Part shown: piece by piece, positions 32,546 through 42,865 of the stretch
Numbering within the stretch: position 1 is the stretch's first letter
Layout: each line of letters starts with the position of its first letter
NCBI RefSeq assembly: GCF_000283155.1
Contig: NW_004454163.1
Location: 18,026,514 to 18,090,513 of the forward strand
Direction: 5' to 3'
Origin: Ceratotherium simum simum
Taxonomy: Eukaryota; Chordata; Mammalia; Perissodactyla; Rhinocerotidae
Length of the DNA: 64,000 nt
Notes under the pieces: model-generated
The model's input: the letters and a program-made list of their open reading frames with translations, nothing else
Told to the model about the DNA's origin: nothing
Databases searched by the model: none
Program-made: the position numbers and the translations under genes

Positions 32546-32791
32546 TTTTTTTTTTTTTTTTGTGAGGAAGATCAGCCCTGAGCTAACATCTGTTGCCAAT
32601 CCTCCTCTTTGTGCTGAGGAAGACTGGCCCTGGGCTAACATCCGTGCCCATCTTCCTCCATGTTACATGGGAGGCCGCCACAGCACGGCTTGACAAGCAG
32701 TATGTCGGTGCGCGCCTGGGATCCAAACGTGCGAACTCCGGGCCGCCGAAGTGGAGTGTGCGAACTTAACTGCTACGCCAGGGGCTGGCCC
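32546..32791 (-). mobile_element. ERE SINE, antisense (long body form)
   Basis: On the minus strand it opens GGGGCCAGCCCCTGGCGTAG and carries the tRNA-like half. It then has the 'gatgttagcccagggccag'-type body, repeated as two similar modules ('ctgagctaacatctgttgcc' and 'tgggctaacatccgtgccca' on the plus strand). The tail is a 16-base A run (T at 32546-32561). This body type differs from the copies at 8858, 10179 and 51109. Confidence 0.92.
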
Positions 32792-33559
32792 CCCTATTTT
32801 TAAATATTGACGTCTTATATATGTGTATATCTTTGAGCCGTTTCACCTATAAATAAACATTTAAATTCAATATTAATTCAAGTGCATTGTTAGTTAATGC
32901 ATCACGTCTATCTTCTGTTATCCTCAGAGAAACACGGCCCCTGGGAGGAAAAGCCTTTTCTGAGACAGCTTAGGACTGTATATATTATACACAAAGTGAG
33001 GCGAGTGATAGCCGCCAGAGGGAGAGGTGCAGGACAGAGGACAACAGGCAGCCCCTCCTTTCAGGGAGCAGAACTCAGAGCCCAAGTCGGCAGATTCAAC
33101 CTGGACGAAAAGCCACCTCAATTTTTATGCCAGAGGACGTAGAGCCTTCCACTCAGGGCAAAGCTTCATCATGGCCCATGCTTAGATCCTACAAAGGCCT
33201 GGCACTTACCCTGGTGCAATTACAGTGGGGATAAAATAAAAAGAAAACCCAAACCTGAAAGCCCCATGCCCCAGTGGGAAGAGCTTTGGGAATCCCCACA
33301 CATTTGCCTTCTGGGTGTTTCCGCCCTGGGAAAGCAGATGCAGGGTGAGAGGAGGAGCCAGAAGTGCCAGGCCCATGCTGTGTGCCCCGAGGGGGGCCTG
33401 GAGGCATCAGGGACCCAGAGGAGCATGCAGGGTGCCCCTCTCCTTCTCTGAGCCTTCCCTGTGCTGTCCCACCTGGGCAGGTGCTCAGGAGGTTTCCCAG
33501 GGTGAAGGCCTCACTGCTTTCCTGCCTTCTCATCTTTAAAAGGACCAGGGACCCCACAG
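32792..33559. other. Unique intron sequence
   Basis: No gene or named repeat recognised. Confidence 0.4.
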
Positions 33560-33690
33560 GCCATGCATTCATTCCCTAAATAGTCACTAGGTTTCTCCCC
33601 GAGCCAGGCACTGCCCTGGGCCCCAGGGATGCACAGAGAGCAAACCAAGAAGGCCCTGGTCTAATAGAGCTTACAGAGACATGACAACTG
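33560..33690 (+). mobile_element. Ancient repeat, left part (split)
   Basis: Text of the form 'gagccaggcactgccctggg', 'ccccagggatgcacagagagc' and 'ctggtctaatagagcttaca' belongs to a common old mammalian interspersed repeat that I do not name. Its continuation appears at 34880-35065, beyond the L1 insertion. Confidence 0.55.
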
Positions 33691-33694
33691 TGAT

Positions 33695-34850
33695 AAAAAT
33701 AGAGCAAGATTCACTGAAGAGGATCCATAGATGGCAAATGAGCCGTCTTCTTTGAAAAGATGTTCAACGTCATTAGACTTTAGGGAAATGCAAGTTAAAA
33801 CCACAATGAGACATCACTAGATACCTATCAGAATGGCTAAAATAAAAAACAGTGACAACACCAAATGCTGACAAGGAGAAACTGGATCTCCCGTGCATTG
33901 CTGGTGGGGATGTAAAATGGCACAGCCTCTCTGGAAAACAATTTGACAGTTTCTTAAAAAACTAAATATGCAGCTACCATGTGACCTAGGAATTGCATTC
34001 TTGAGAATTTATCCCAGAGAAATGAAAACTTATGTCCACACAAAGACCTGTACATAATGGTCATCACAGCTTTATGCATACTAGTCAATAACTAGAAAGA
34101 ACCCAGATGTCCTTCGATGGGTGAATGGTTAAACCAACTACACCATGGAGTAGTCAGCAATATACTCAAATGAGCGACTGACACACTCAAAAACCTGGAT
34201 GAACCAGAGTGAATAAAGCCAATGTCAATAGGTTACAAACTGTATGATTCCATTTCTATAACATTCTTGAGATGACAACATTATAGAAATGGAGAAGAGA
34301 TGGGTCATTGCCAGCAGCTAAAGAGGGGATGTGGGCAGCAGGGGGCATGGCTATAAAAGGACAACATGAGGGGCCAGCCCGGTGGCGGAGCGGTTAAGTT
34401 CATACGCTCCGCTCCGGCGGCCTGGGGTTCACAGGTTCGGATCCTGGGTGCAGACCTGTGCACCGCTCACCCAGCTATGCTGTGGCTGCATCCCACATAT
34501 CAAGTAGAGGAAGATGGGCACAGATGTTAGCCCAGGGCCAATCTTCCTCAGCAAAAAGAGGAGGATTGGCAACAGATGTTAGCTCAGGGCTGATCGTCCT
34601 CACCAAAAAATAAATAAATAAATAAATAAATAAATATAAAAGGATAACATGAGGGATAGCCTCATGGTGATGGACATGTTCTGTATCAACGTCAATATCT
34701 TGGTGATGTTGTACTATGGTTTTGAAACATGTTACCATTGGGGAAAACTGGGTAAAAGGTACATGGGATGTCTGTATTATTTCTTAAAATGACATGTGAA
34801 TTGATGGTTATGTCAAAATAAAAAGTTTAATTAAAGAAATGATAAGAAAC
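33695..34850 (+). mobile_element. L1M-type LINE 3' fragment, interrupted by an ERE
   Basis: Plus-orientation L1 ORF2 end and 3' UTR: 'aaaccacaatgagacatcac', 'ggtggggatgtaaaatggca', 'tgcagctaccatgtgaccta', 'tcatcacagctttatgcata'. It is interrupted at 34371-34634 and resumes with 'ggataacatgagggatagcc' through 'gttatgtcaaaataaaaag'. Frames are broken. Confidence 0.88.
34371..34634 (+). mobile_element. ERE SINE inserted in L1
   Basis: Starts GGGGCCAGCCCGGTGGCGGA and contains 'ggttcggatcctgggtgcag'. It has two copies of an 'acagatgttag(cc/ct)cagggc' module and an (AAAT)n tail. A 19-bp target duplication (TATAAAAGGACAACATGAG left, TATAAAAGGATAACATGAG right, one mismatch) encloses it, at 34352-34370 and 34635-34653. 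This is the most complete example in the window. Confidence 0.96.
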
Positions 34851-34879
34851 AACTTAAATCAATCAATGAATCATCCCCC

Positions 34880-35065
34880 ATCTCTATCATCTGTCTCTCT
34901 ATGGCAGTGTATGAGGCAGTGGGTCAGGGGGGAGACTACTTTACCCACGGCTGTCAGGGAGGGCCTCCTTGAGGAAATGACATTTGAGCTGAGGCCTGGA
35001 TGGTGAGAAGGATCCAGTCATGGGACAACATAGGGAACAGTGTTCCAGGCTGTAGGAACAGCAAG
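34880..35065 (+). mobile_element. Ancient repeat, right part
   Basis: Motifs 'agggcctccttgaggaaatg', 'acatttgagctgaggcctgg', 'gtgttccaggctgtaggaac' and 'agcaagtgcaaag' form the second half of the old repeat whose first part ends near 33690. The same family, partial, recurs at about 39640-39790. Confidence 0.55.
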
Positions 35066-35849
35066 TGCAAAGTAGGTAGTCCCACCAAGGTGCCCTGGGT
35101 CTGGGAGGCCAAGTTCTGCTCTGAATGGTTCCATTTAATTTGGTTCTTTTCTACTGAAAACACATTCCACTTCTGCATCTCTCTGGGGGGCTCAGATGGA
35201 CCACAGCTACCTAGATTCCCCTGAGGTCCTGTGTAGGACTCCCCTCCTTCTCTCTGACTAGAGAGGGTGTCCCCAGGCTGTAGACCTCAACCATCGGTGC
35301 CACAGAGAGAGCTCTGAGGCTGCCTCCTACCGTCCAGAGAAGGAGAGAACCTTCTGGAGGCTCCCTCTTTCCCTTGCACCCCACAGCTGCTCACTCCTGT
35401 AATGGTGGGAATCAGAGGGATGCAGAGGCCTTGGAAACTAGGAAAGTTGAGAAGCTCAAGGCCAGGCAACTCCTTCAGGGCTGCCATGCCTGCTGTGGGT
35501 CCCAGGAGGGCTGCTTTGCAGGCAGCTGGGCTGGGGGCCAGCAGGCAGCCCCTCTAAGTCCCCTGTCAGAGGGGAGACCTCAAGTCTGAGCTACTTTTGG
35601 TTTTGAACGCTCGGAGCCAGATGCAGTGTGACCTTCTGTGCAGTGAGTAAGGGGATCCGAGGACACTGGTCCCCATCTTCTTGGCCCCTAGCTCCCTGCT
35701 TCAGACACTCAGGCCCTATGGGGCAGACTGGAAGGATAGGGCAGGGCCAACCTCAGCCAGTACCTTCTCTCTGCAGGCCAAGTTCCAGCCCTACACAATG
35801 GGTTTCCTGAATGAGGAATCAGGATCACCATCTGCCGTCAGGCCTGCTC
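35066..35849. other. Unique intron sequence
   Basis: No gene or named repeat recognised. Confidence 0.4.
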
Positions 35850-36010
35850 AGTCTTCACAGTAACTGGGATTTAGCTCCTATTATTATCCCCATTTTACAG
35901 GTGAAGTAAATGAGGCACAAAAGGATAAATCACACAGACAGTAAGTTTGGGCATAAAGATCTGAGCCTGAAGTCTGGCTCCCCAACCACGCTCTTAACCA
36001 CAACCAATCC
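35850..36010 (-). mobile_element. MIR SINE
   Basis: Antisense MIR with nearly full core: 'attattatccccattttaca', 'gtgaagtaaatgaggcacaa', and a head ending 'cacgctcttaaccacaacc'. Confidence 0.88.
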
Positions 36011-36505
36011 AGCTGCTGCCTCTGACCCTCAAAGGTAACCAAGAGTGGCCAGTAGCCTCCGCTGTCACCTGAGCGGCCCAGACTTTGGGCACTCAGAGGT
36101 GCTCAGGGTGCCTTTGTGGAGAAGGGTGGGAAGGATGTGGGTCAGCAGGGGAGGGTGGCCCTGCCTTCCCAGGAGGGCCAAGCAGGCAGGGGCGGCAGGG
36201 CAGGTGAAGTCCTCAGGCAGCCTTGGCCAGCCTCGGGAGCTGGAGTATCAAGAAGACCTCTCCACTGAGCCCCAGGCTGCTGCCTTTCTCAGAGCTAGGG
36301 GAGGGGCTCCTCTCAGACCCCTGGGAACATGCCTGCTTGCTCCCCAGGCAGCCTCCCCAGCCCTGTGGAAGTGGCCCCCTTGGTGGTGGTCTTGGCAAAG
36401 CTCTGCAGGGGGAAAGAGGAGGAGGGGAGAAGAGGAGATAGAGCAGAGGCTGAGCACAGCTGAATGGGCAGTCACCTGGATGGGGTAACTGGCCACAACA
36501 CTTCC
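36011..36505. other. Unique GC-rich intron sequence
   Basis: No repeat or gene recognised. Open frames on both strands are composition-driven. Confidence 0.4.
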
Positions 36506-36509
36506 CTTA

Positions 36510-36895
36510 GATGTGCCCCAACTATACCCCTGTCCCCTACTCTCCAATCCCCAAACACAAGTCTTGCTCTTCAGCCTCCCTGCCCTTGCTCATGCTGAAC
36601 TCTTGGCTGGAGAACATCCCACATCTTGCATCTCCAGCACCCTCCGTCTCCAGGAGAATCCCACCCATGCTTCAAGGCCCCACTCAGATGACCCTTTCTT
36701 CATCTCAGTTCAGATGCTAGGCCTCTCCAGCCTCTGGTTCTCCTAAACACTTAAAGCCTCTTTTCATTTATTTTATTCTGCCTTGCACTGTAACTAATTT
36801 TATATGCTCTTGGCATCTCTGCTAGATGTAAACTGCTTGAAGGCAGACTGTCATTACAATGCTTAATACAGTCTTGGCACATAGTTGGTGATGGT
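36510..36895 (+). mobile_element. L2 LINE 3' fragment
   Basis: L2 3' region in plus orientation: 'catgcttcaaggccccactc', 'attttattctgccttgcact', 'gatgtaaactgcttgaaggc', 'gtcttggcacatagttggtg'. Confidence 0.8.
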
Positions 36896-36969
36896 CTGGG
36901 GCAGGGGCTCAGCAGCACTGAAATGACAGTTGTGCAGGTTGTTCACTATACAATGGCACCACATCTAAG

Positions 36970-37475
36970 GGGTAGCAGACTTAAAAATGGCTGCTCCGTG
37001 ATTCTTGCCTCTTGGTGGCAAGAATTCGTGCTCTCCTGTGGTCCCCTCCCACGTGAACAGGGCTGACCTGTGTATCAATGATTTGTGGAAATGACGGTGT
37101 GTGACTTCTGAGGCTAGGTCATAAAAGACCTTCTGGGGGAAGCCGGCTGCCATGTCTGGGGACACTCAAGCAGCTCTATGGCAAGGTTCACGTGGCAAGG
37201 AACGATGGCCTCCTGCCAGCAGCCAGCACCAACTCGCTGGCTGTGTAAGTGAGCTGCCGTGACAGTGGGTCATTCAGCCCCAGTCAAGCCTTCAGATGAT
37301 GGCAGCCCCACTCACATCCTGACGGCAGCCTTGATGAAGATGCTGAACCAGAACCACCTACTGGAGCTGCTTCTGAACTCCCGACCCATAGAAACTGTGA
37401 GATAGTAAATGTTTATTCTTGTTTCAAGTTGCTAAATTTTGAAATAATCTGTTATGCAGCGATGGAGGATGAATA
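36970..37475 (+). mobile_element. MLT1-type LTR (older subfamily)
   Basis: Motif order fits old MaLR LTRs: 'aagaccttctgggggaagcc', 'gctgccatgtctggggacac', 'aagcagctctatggcaaggt', 'gagatagtaaatgtttattc' and 'ttgaaataatctgttatgca'. Diverged, with no clear target duplication. It belongs to the same broad type as the copy at 48953-49502. Confidence 0.75.
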
Positions 37476-38004
37476 TGGGGCCCCATTCACTTCACAGACA
37501 TTATACATTTGTGATATTTATAGTGACAATTTTCTGGCAAATGGCAGATGCTTCAGTCTAAGAAAATCAGTATATTCCGTCACTGTTTTGGTAGATGGAA
37601 GTAGATATTTTGAGGAAATGACATCTTTCTAATTCCCATGAAGTTATGACATGGGTAACAGGGTCCTGACCCTCACAGTGACCTTCTCCTCTGAAAAGAC
37701 TTTTTGTGAATGAAATGAAACTTCGACTCTTAAGTAAAAAGCCAAAATCATTAAAACCCCAGAAAATTAGTTCTTCATGGAGAGCCAAGTTTTCTGGCTT
37801 GCTGAGGGCTTATTCCTTTAAAGACAAAACTGTTAAAAAATATTTTTTCAGAGAAAATTCCGACATTCTTTAAGCTTCGCCTTCTTCAGCAGAGGAGATG
37901 CAATCCGTTGGACTGTGTGTGGGTGGTCAGTGTCTCATCTGAGCCCACTGAGGAATGGAGGGCGGCTGTCCCCACGCTAAATGTCCCATCTCCTATGCCT
38001 TTGG
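37476..38004. other. Unique AT-rich intron sequence
   Basis: No gene or named repeat recognised. Confidence 0.4.
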
Positions 38005-38130
38005 AGCCATGTCTGCTTGGGCCTGGGAATCAGGAACCCATAGCTGTGTGACTTGGGGAGTATCCTCCGCCTCTCTAGACTTCTGTTTCCTCATCTTGTT
38101 ACTGGATGGTTGTAGGAAATCTGATATCCT
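38005..38130 (+). mobile_element. MIR SINE fragment
   Basis: Sense MIR: 'aatcaggaacccatagctgt', 'gtgtgacttggggagtatcc', 'acttctgtttcctcatcttg'. Confidence 0.75.
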
Positions 38131-39234
38131 GTGTCATAACTGCAAGAAGCTAGATGAGCAAATTGGATCTGGAGATGAGAAGGGGGCAACAGGCTCACGT
38201 GACCCTGGACTCAAAGGCTGGTCTGCTCAGCAGCGACTTCTCCACTTCTCACCATCCCTCAGTTTGGAGTTTTTGGGCCATTCCTGGAGGAGCCAGTGGG
38301 TGTAACTGCACAGCTGGGGGCTGTTTTTCCAGGCAGGAGGCGAGGGCTGCCACTGGCTTTTCATTGTCTCTTTGGGAAGAAGTGCCCCTCCCTGCACTCT
38401 GGGAGCTTCCCTGGTGACCCTAAGATTCCCATGCCCTGGAGGGCCCGCAGACAGCAGTGTCCCAAAGGGGATGCCATGCCCGCCCCCCTTCCCGCCCAGG
38501 CCCTCTATCCCCTCCCTCCCATCGCCAGAGCCAGGGCGCTCTGTCTCCAAGAATAACAAGCTCAGGAAAGAGAATCACACACACACACACAAGAAAAACA
38601 AAACAAAAGCTCAACAGCTCAGAAATATAAAATATGAACCTCTGCTAGGGAGGGGATAGAAAAAAATAGAGAGATCAGAAATAAAGGGGAGGAGGAAGGA
38701 GGGAAAGAGTTGCTCGGAAATGGAGGAAGGAGGTTAAAGAGGAACAATGCAGGGCCAGTGAAACCCTCTCAGTGTGGTCACCATTCCAGAGGATGTGAGG
38801 CTTGCCACAGCCTCCCCTGGGCCTCTGCCCTCAGTGGAAGGTTCTAGAGCCCAGGTGTGTCCAAGTGGCCCTGCCTGACAAAGGCAGCACTTCTCATCTC
38901 TGGCCTAGATCTATTCAACTGTAACATGAGAAGTTACTCCTCAGGTTCTCTACCTGCCTTCCCTTCTCTCCCTACCAAGAGAAGGGGTCATGCCCTCAGT
39001 TAACTCCCTAAAAAGTGGGAGGGGTGCTGCTCTGAGAGGAACAGAGAGGAGGCGGGGGTGGGGCGATGGGAAGGGGCCAGAAGGCCTTTGACCTACAGAA
39101 ACGCATTGCGGAAACCTGGCTCTAGAAGTCCTCCAGGGCCAATTTCTTGAGGGTGACTTGAACTTTTGTTTTTCTTTGCGTCCAGTTCTAGTAACCGAAT
39201 CAATCAACCAAGCAAGCCAGCGTTTATAATAAAA
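38131..39234. other. Unique intron sequence
   Basis: No gene recognised. A short (AC)n run lies at 38576-38591, and purine-rich patches (38640-38740) are present. Confidence 0.4.
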
Positions 39235-39480
39235 ATCAGGACTAGGTACCATTTATCAAGTGCCTGTAACGTGTCGGTCATGGCACCTCTAATCCTTCTT
39301 TAACACACACAACTCTGAAAGGTGCATATTTTTATCATCATCTCCAATTTGGAGATAAAGAAATGGGTATGGAGAGGGTGAGGGACTCGCCCAATGCCAC
39401 AATGTCTGAGCCAGGATTTGAACTCAGCTGCACTAGGTGAAGGCTCATATTCACTCCCCTTTACCACACTGCCCCCTACA
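39235..39480 (-). mobile_element. MIR SINE, near full length
   Basis: Antisense MIR from 'accatttatcaagtgcctgt' through 'gaaatgggtatggagagggt' and 'ccaggatttgaactcagctg' to 'accacactgcc'. Confidence 0.82.
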
Positions 39481-39639
39481 AAGTCCAACTTAGGGGGAGG
39501 AGGATTTGAAATCCCCCCGCAACAAAGCTTGTGTCTTACTTGAGAGATCTGATCAGAGCCAGGGCTTAGGGAGGTACACCAGGGAGCTGAGACCCACACA
39601 TGTCAGGGGGGCTCAGTTCTGAGTGCAAATAAGAAGTAT

Positions 39640-39790
39640 GGACAGAAAGGCACAGACCCTGTGGGCTGGGGAATCAGAGTAGGCTTTCAGGAGGAGGCAT
39701 CTTATCTGAGCTGTGAAGGATAGAGAGGATTTCATTGGGCAGAGGAGCAGGAAGAACCTGCCCCACATCATTTAGATCTGGAAGGCTTTG
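39640..39790 (+). mobile_element. Ancient repeat fragment
   Basis: Motifs 'gtaggctttcaggaggaggc' and 'tatctgagctgtgaaggata' match the family described at 34880-35065. Only this part is recognisable. Confidence 0.45.
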
Positions 39791-39934
39791 GATTTCCAGA
39801 ATCCCCTCTGAAAATGTGTTTAACATGGATCCCGAGTGGGATCACACCAGAAGCTGTTTTCAGCCAGCGTGTGCCTGAAGTTGATGGACAGCCATCTGAC
39901 AACAGGAGGCCTAGACCGAGTGGTGGGGCGTGAG

Positions 39935-40146
39935 GGCCCTGCCCTCAGACTGCCTGGGTCCACATCCTGGCTATCCCTTGGCAGCCTCTGGGATTGGCAC
40001 TACCCTCCTTGAGCTCAGTGTCTTCATCTGTACAATGGGGATGATAATAGTGTCTATCTCACTGCGTTGCTGTGTGGATCAAATGAGGTAAGGCACCTAA
40101 AGTGCCTCCTGGTACATAGCAGGTGATCAACCAATCTCAGCAATTA
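39935..40146 (+). mobile_element. MIR SINE, near full length
   Basis: Sense MIR: 'cagactgcctgggtccacat', 'cagtgtcttcatctgtacaa', 'tggggatgataatagtgtct', then 'gtgtggatcaaatgaggtaa' and 'tggtacatagcaggtgatca'. Confidence 0.88.
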
Positions 40147-40394
40147 TGAAGTCCCGGAAGGACATGGAACCCTACCTGGTGTCTGGGCTGAGGGAGGGGG
40201 ATCATAACGGGAACTAATTTGCCTGCCGCATAGTTTTGCAGAGATCCACACCATTTAAGCATCTCTCCCAGAGATACTCTGAGAACAGCCCTTACAAGCT
40301 CCAGGGCCACCCCTGGCATGTGTAGGACATCAAAATCTTCCAAGTTTCTTTCGTACCTCCTGTGCTCCTAACCCAACCAGGCAGGCAAGGCTGA

Positions 40395-40560
40395 GATAAA
40401 CTGAATGCCCATTTTACAGATGAGGAAAATGAGGCACAGAAAGGAGGCTGTGCCCAAGGTCACACGGCAAGTTAGTGTCAGAGCTAGAACTAGAACTAGG
40501 GTACTCTGATGCTCAAGTCTGTGCCCCGTCTGATAGACCACAGTGCCCCCAGCTAGGTGC
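40395..40560 (-). mobile_element. MIR SINE
   Basis: Antisense: 'cccattttacagatgaggaa', 'gcccaaggtcacacggcaag', and a head ending near 'gatagaccacagtgccccc'. Confidence 0.88.
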
Positions 40561-40860
40561 AGCATTGCCTGGCTAGGAAGGACCCATGTTCTAGGATTGG
40601 TTTTATTAGGAACGTGAAGTGCAGGGGTGCGGAAATTGTATACTCCTGCTGCCCTCCATTTGCTTATCCAGGAAAAGGGGAAGTAATGGCATGGATCTCA
40701 CCTGCTCCGGAGCAGGGTCTGTTTCTTATAAGTCCGTATCATTCTCAGGACGCCATCAAATAGGAGCATAGTAGATGCTGAATGAATGACATCAGTTCAA
40801 ATACAAAGTGGGCATAGCCTTGAAATCACAAGAGGCAGCGGGATGGCCCCAACCCTCTGC
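40561..40860. other. Unique intron sequence
   Basis: No gene recognised. Its end (40700-40790) resembles an L2 3' tail ('atagtagatgctgaatgaatg'). Confidence 0.4.
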
Positions 40861-40864
40861 CTTG

Positions 40865-41030
40865 AGGACATCTAACATTTGAACAGAGCCTTGTCATTCA
40901 TAGACACTTATATTCATTCATTTCATCCTTATTATGATCCCCATTTGATGGGGATCAGAGAAGCTAAGTGACCTGCCCCAAGTCACACAGCTAGAAAACA
41001 GCAGGGCAGGGCCTTGATTGCTGCTCCAGT
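40865..41030 (-). mobile_element. MIR SINE
   Basis: Antisense: 'atcagagaagctaagtgacc', 'gccccaagtcacacagctag'. Confidence 0.82.
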
Positions 41031-42210
41031 CCTATCTCTTTCCTGTCCTCCACAGCTGCCCTGGTGTTGTGACTTTCAGCACAATTCTATTGCTTTGATC
41101 TACAAGTCCAGCACCTCCCTGAATTCTGCTCAGCTCAGCAAATCTGGGGCTCAGGATGGTGCTTCCATCTGCCAAATCCCAAGGGCGGGCCGGCCCCAGT
41201 GGGCAGACTCCCACTGTCCTGGGGAGTGGCCCCACCCCGTCTCCAGCCTCCAGCTCCTCTCCTGCCTGGGCCTGGAACTTCAAAGCCACCTGGCAGAATT
41301 AGTAGCTGCCATGAGGGCAGGGGTGGGGCTGCACAAAGGCAGAGAAGGGATGTGGATTCTTTTCCAGATTTGGGAATGAGGCTGGGCAGCAGCTACCTGC
41401 ATCGTTGGAGGAGGTTCTTAGTCCCTGTGGTCTTTGTAGGCACTGAAACCTGTAAGGGGCTGGTGGGCCGGGGCAGGAGAGAGGGCAGGGAGGCCTGGCC
41501 CAAGCAGCTGGACAGCAGATCTCTGCTGGGCGTGCCCCACCCTGCCCTTGGCAGTTCCCTTAAGCAGGGCAGCTACACCCTTTGGCCTCTGAATGCCCTG
41601 GGGCTTCAGCTGCCCCAGAGACGGGGGCCAGACATGTGGGCTGGGAGGCTGGGCAGGGCCACTCAACTTCCCGCCTGCCAGGGCACCTCAAGCAGAGCAC
41701 TCACAGCTGGGTGACGCCAGCCCCACCTGCTCTGCCACCCTGCCAGGACACGCCTGAGCCCACAGTCCCCAGCTCAGCCTCAGGCCCAGGGCTTGGAGCT
41801 GGTGGTTTCTGTGAAATAAGCTCTGAGCTTCCTTCCTCTGCCAAAGGTGATGGCCATGCCAGATGTTCCCTACAGCTGGAATGCAGGCCCTCCCTGCCTC
41901 ACACGATTGTGCTCCCCTATCCTCTTCCCCCCTAATGCCTAGTCCCCCCACCCACAGGACAAGACATGAGACGGCTGGGAGAGAGGCCAGGCCCAGTAGG
42001 CAGGCACTCATGGGTTCTCACCCCAGCCACAGACAGATTTTGTCTGTGGCCCTGTATCTGGAGACCTGAGTTTCTTCTCCTGTGACCAAGCATGCAAGTC
42101 CCTGCTGCATTGTTCTCTGCTGAAGCCCCGAGTTAAAAATGCCACGTGCTTGTTGAGCTTCAGATTCAGAAAAGCTGGTTCACAGAGACTTTTCTCCATA
42201 AGTTTTCCTA
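41031..42210. other. Unique GC-rich intron sequence
   Basis: No gene or clear repeat recognised. Long frames here carry no domain signature. Confidence 0.45.
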
Positions 42211-42214
42211 GGAT

Positions 42215-42370
42215 CCCTGATACAGAAGGAATTGTCTGGTCCACTTTGCTGATGAGAAACCTAAACTCATGCTGGTGAACTGACTTGCCCAAGGCCCCAG
42301 CACTAAGTAAGTGACAGAGAACCCAGACCTCCTGACTTGGGGCTCAGGCTCTGTCCACTGTCTCGTGCTG
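42215..42370 (-). mobile_element. MIR SINE
   Basis: Antisense: 'ctgatgagaaacctaaactc', 'gacttgcccaaggccccagc', 'taagtgacagagaacccaga'. Confidence 0.75.
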
Positions 42371-42750
42371 TATCCTTGGTCAACTCCCACCCTCAGCATC
42401 ATCACCTCCGCCCTCCACAACCCGCACTGGTTTGGTTTCATCAAAAGAAAGTCTAGGATCACCCGCGGGGTTTGGAGGAGGGGCTTCTTTCCTCCTAAAT
42501 TCTTACAGGGATGCAACATACACTCGAGGGGCACTGAGAGGGTGGCCTGAGAGATGGGCAAGGAAGAGTGAGAGGCAGCTCTGCACTGGGCTTTGGCAAT
42601 GGAGGGGTGTGGGGGGTATGAGTCAGGTCAGAGCTCTTTAATCACCCCCCAGAGGAACCCCTTCTTCACACAGCAGCTGCCTGCCAGCATGCCAGGGCCT
42701 CTGCTCCCATCCCCTCGCCCAAAGGGTGACTTGGAGCTTTTTACTTTCCA
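42371..42750. other. Unique intron sequence
   Basis: No gene or repeat recognised. Confidence 0.4.
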
Positions 42751-42754
42751 AAGC

Positions 42755-42865
42755 ACTTCAGCTCCTTGATGGCAGGTGGGGCCAGTATCATACCCATTTT
42801 ACAGGTAAGGAAACAAAACTGAAGGGAGGTTAAGGTCACAAAGCCAGGTGGTTAAATGACTGCTG
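42755..42865 (-). mobile_element. MIR SINE fragment
   Basis: Antisense: 'tacccattttacaggtaagg', then 'ggttaaggtcacaaagccag'. Confidence 0.75.
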
